A DNA stretch of 15,999 nt from Betaproteobacteria bacterium (GTDB taxonomy: Bacteria; Pseudomonadota; Gammaproteobacteria; Burkholderiales; Burkholderiaceae_C): the NCBI GenBank assembly GCA_005882155.1, contig VBCQ01000070.1, forward strand, positions 1-15,999, written 5' to 3'. Under the pieces are notes generated by a model. The model was not told the DNA's origin and made no database searches. It saw only the letters and a program-made list of their open reading frames with translations. Shown piece after piece: positions 14,371 through 15,999 of the stretch. A program made the translations under genes and the position numbers. Position 1 is the stretch's first letter. Every line of letters starts with the position of its first letter.

Positions 14371-14852
14371 CGCGCCTGCGACTTGAGCACGGCGAGCAAC
14401 TCATCGATCCGAGCTTCGTTCATAAAGCTGACCATCTGCCGATCGTTGACCAGCACCACCGGCGCGTCGGCGCAAGCGCCGAGGCACTCGGCTTTCTGCA
14501 CCGTGAACAGGCCGTCGGGCGTCGTACCGCCCTCATCGACGCCGAGCCGCTGGCACAAATGATCGAGCGCGGTTTCGCCATCGCGCAACTGGCAAGGCAG
14601 GTTGGTGCAGACGTTGAGCTTGAACTGCCCGACCGGCTGCTGGTTGTACATGTTGTAGAAGGTCGTGACCTCGTGCACCGCGATCGGCGGCATGCCCAGA
14701 AACTCGGCGACTTCGTTTTCGCTGGCTTGCGAGACATGGCCGAATTCCTTTTGCACGATCGCGAGGCACGCCATCACGGCCGACTGTTTTTGATCGGCCG
14801 GGTATTTGGCGACTTCGCGCCGGAAGCCTTCCTTCATCGCATCCGAAATCAT
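14367..14852 (-). CDS. nuoE: NADH-quinone oxidoreductase subunit E ([2Fe-2S] N1a)
   Basis: A 161-residue 24-kDa-type subunit with an N-terminal helical domain and a thioredoxin-like ferredoxin domain. The N1a ligands are Cys82 and Cys87 in VCTNLPCQL, and Cys123 and Cys127 in AECLGACADAPV. EVTTFYNMYNQQPVGQF (61-77) is the family signature. ATG 14852 overlaps the nuoD stop (ATGA) and has GGAGAG (14861-14866) eight bases upstream, which supports this start over the in-frame ATG five codons later. It pairs with NuoF at the tip of the peripheral arm. Confidence 0.98.
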   Translation of the reverse strand: MISDAMKEGFRREVAKYPADQKQSAVMACLAIVQKEFGHVSQASENEVAEFLGMPPIAVHEVTTFYNMYNQQPVGQFKLNVCTNLPCQLRDGETALDHLCQRLGVDEGGTTPDGLFTVQKAECLGACADAPVVLVNDRQMVSFMNEARIDELLAVLKSQAR

Positions 14853-15999
14853 CGGTCGATCTCTCCAAATACGATGTCCATCGTGCCGATGACGGCCACC
14901 GCGTCGGCGATCATGTGACCGCGCGTCATCTCGTCGAGTGCTGCCAAATGCGGGAAGCCGGGCGGGCGAATCTTCAGCCGATACGGCTTGTTCGCGCCAT
15001 CGCTGACGATGTAGATGCCGAACTCGCCCTTCGGATGCTCCACCGCGGCGTAGACCTCGCCTTCGGGAACATGGAAGCCTTCGGTGAAGAGCTTGAAGTG
15101 GTGGATCAGCTCTTCCATGCTGGACTTCATGTCCATGCGCGACGGCGGCGCGACCTTGTGATTGGCGGTGATCACCGGCAGCCCCGGATTCGCGCGCAGC
15201 CAATCGACGCACTGCTTGATGATGCGGTTGGCCTGACGCATCTCTTCGATGCGCACCAGGTAGCGGTCGTAGGTGTCGCCGTTGACGCCGACCGGGATGT
15301 CGAAATCCATGCGGTCGTAGACCTCGTAGGGCTGCTTCTTGCGCAGGTCCCACTCGACACCCGAGCCTCGCAGCATCGGGCCGGTGAAGCCGAGGTTCAG
15401 CGCGCGCTCGGGGCTGACGACGCCGATGCCCACGGTGCGCTGCTTCCAGATGCGGTTGTCGGTGAGCAGCGTCTCGTATTCGTCGACGTAGCGCGGAAAA
15501 CGCATCGCGAAGTCGTAGATGAAATCGAGCAGCGAGCCCTGGCGGTTCTCGTTGAGTCCGGCCATCACCTTGGCGCTGCGTACCTTCGACGTGCGGTACT
15601 GCGGCATCGTGTCGGGCAGGTCGCGGTACACGCCGCCGGGGCGGTAGTACGCGGCGTGCATGCGCGCGCCAGATGCCGCTTCGTACATGTCGAGCAGGTC
15701 TTCGCGCTCGCGGAAGCAGTAGATGAAGATGTTCATCGCACCGCAGTCGAGCCCGTGCGCGCCGAGCCACAGCAAGTGGTTCAACAGCCGTGTGATCTCG
15801 TCGAACATCACGCGGATGTACTGTGCGCGGATCGGCACGTCGACACCGAGCAGCTTCTCGATCGCGAGGCAGTACGCGTGCTCGTTGCTCATCATCGACA
15901 CGTAGTCGAGACGGTCCATGTACGGCAGCGACTGAATGAAGGTCTTGCTCTCGGCGAGCTTCTCGGTCGCACGATGCAGCAGGCCGATGTGCGGATCGG
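14849..15999 (-). CDS. nuoD: NADH-quinone oxidoreductase subunit D, 5' end outside window
   Basis: About 382 residues are visible, starting DPHIGLLHRATEKLAE. By comparison with betaproteobacterial NuoD of about 417 residues, roughly 35 N-terminal residues are missing. This 49-kDa-type subunit, derived from the NiFe-hydrogenase large subunit, forms the quinone-reducing site with NuoB. The quinone tyrosine lies in MMSNEHAYCLAIEKLLG (codon 15872-15874). Other signatures are RVMFDEITRLLNHLLWLGAHGLD, DIPVGVNGDTYDRYLVRIEEMRQ and the C-terminal RPPGFPHLAALDEM ... DIVFGEIDR. The partner histidine in the N-terminal loop is off the window. The stop overlaps nuoE by four bases. The remaining nuoC, B and A would be expected further right. 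Confidence 0.98.
   Translation of the reverse strand, partial: DPHIGLLHRATEKLAESKTFIQSLPYMDRLDYVSMMSNEHAYCLAIEKLLGVDVPIRAQYIRVMFDEITRLLNHLLWLGAHGLDCGAMNIFIYCFREREDLLDMYEAASGARMHAAYYRPGGVYRDLPDTMPQYRTSKVRSAKVMAGLNENRQGSLLDFIYDFAMRFPRYVDEYETLLTDNRIWKQRTVGIGVVSPERALNLGFTGPMLRGSGVEWDLRKKQPYEVYDRMDFDIPVGVNGDTYDRYLVRIEEMRQANRIIKQCVDWLRANPGLPVITANHKVAPPSRMDMKSSMEELIHHFKLFTEGFHVPEGEVYAAVEHPKGEFGIYIVSDGANKPYRLKIRPPGFPHLAALDEMTRGHMIADAVAVIGTMDIVFGEIDR

Noticed and set aside
1..15999. Search for CRISPR arrays, insertion sequences, tRNA or rRNA genes, toxin-antitoxin or defence genes.
   Set aside because: No repeat-spacer pattern, transposase, inverted-terminal-repeat pair or RNA gene was seen. The window is fully occupied by ordinary core genes.

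Overview
The window is high-GC bacterial DNA and almost certainly comes from a betaproteobacterium of the order Burkholderiales, probably near the Rubrivivax/Leptothrix/Comamonadaceae group. This rests on the protein sequences and on the gene order nuoN - NUDIX - DUF1178 next to an FAD-linked oxidase. The genus is an inference. It reads as a core chromosomal region, tightly packed and with no gene-free stretch longer than about 60 bases. I see no mobile element, tRNA, rRNA or CRISPR array.

Left part, bases 1-1971. A YihY-family membrane protein runs leftwards off the window edge, with only its first 58 residues visible. Back to back with it, a rightward two-gene unit encodes a small four-helix DUF2069 membrane protein and a 466-residue FAD-binding oxidase of the D-2-hydroxyglutarate/D-lactate dehydrogenase (GlcD-like) type. 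The oxidase starts at a TTG that overlaps the preceding stop codon and has a good ribosome binding site. The two divergent start codons are at most about 20 bases apart, so at least one promoter must lie inside coding DNA.

Bases 1972-2008 form a short convergent gap with a GC-rich hairpin. It probably separates the two converging transcripts and resembles short dispersed palindromic repeats.

Right part, bases 2009-15999, all on the minus strand. This is the distal part of a 14-gene nuo operon for NADH:quinone oxidoreductase (complex I). In transcription order it holds nuoD (5' end outside the window), E, F, G, H, I, J, K, L, M and N, then a NUDIX hydrolase and a DUF1178 zinc-ribbon protein. 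NuoE, F and G form the NADH-oxidising module (FMN and Fe-S clusters). NuoD and NuoI carry electrons to quinone. NuoH, J, K, L, M and N form the proton-pumping membrane arm. Genes overlap by 1-4 bases or are 8-24 bases apart, except for a 60-base gap with a strong hairpin between nuoI and nuoJ.

No new multi-gene system is visible. The points most worth checking are a Lys-to-Glu charge reversal at the TM8 position of NuoN, a four-residue insertion in a NuoK loop, a His/Asp-rich loop in NuoL, the nuoI-nuoJ hairpin, the apparent absence of a DUF2818 gene between nuoN and the NUDIX gene, and the very compact divergent start region at the left.
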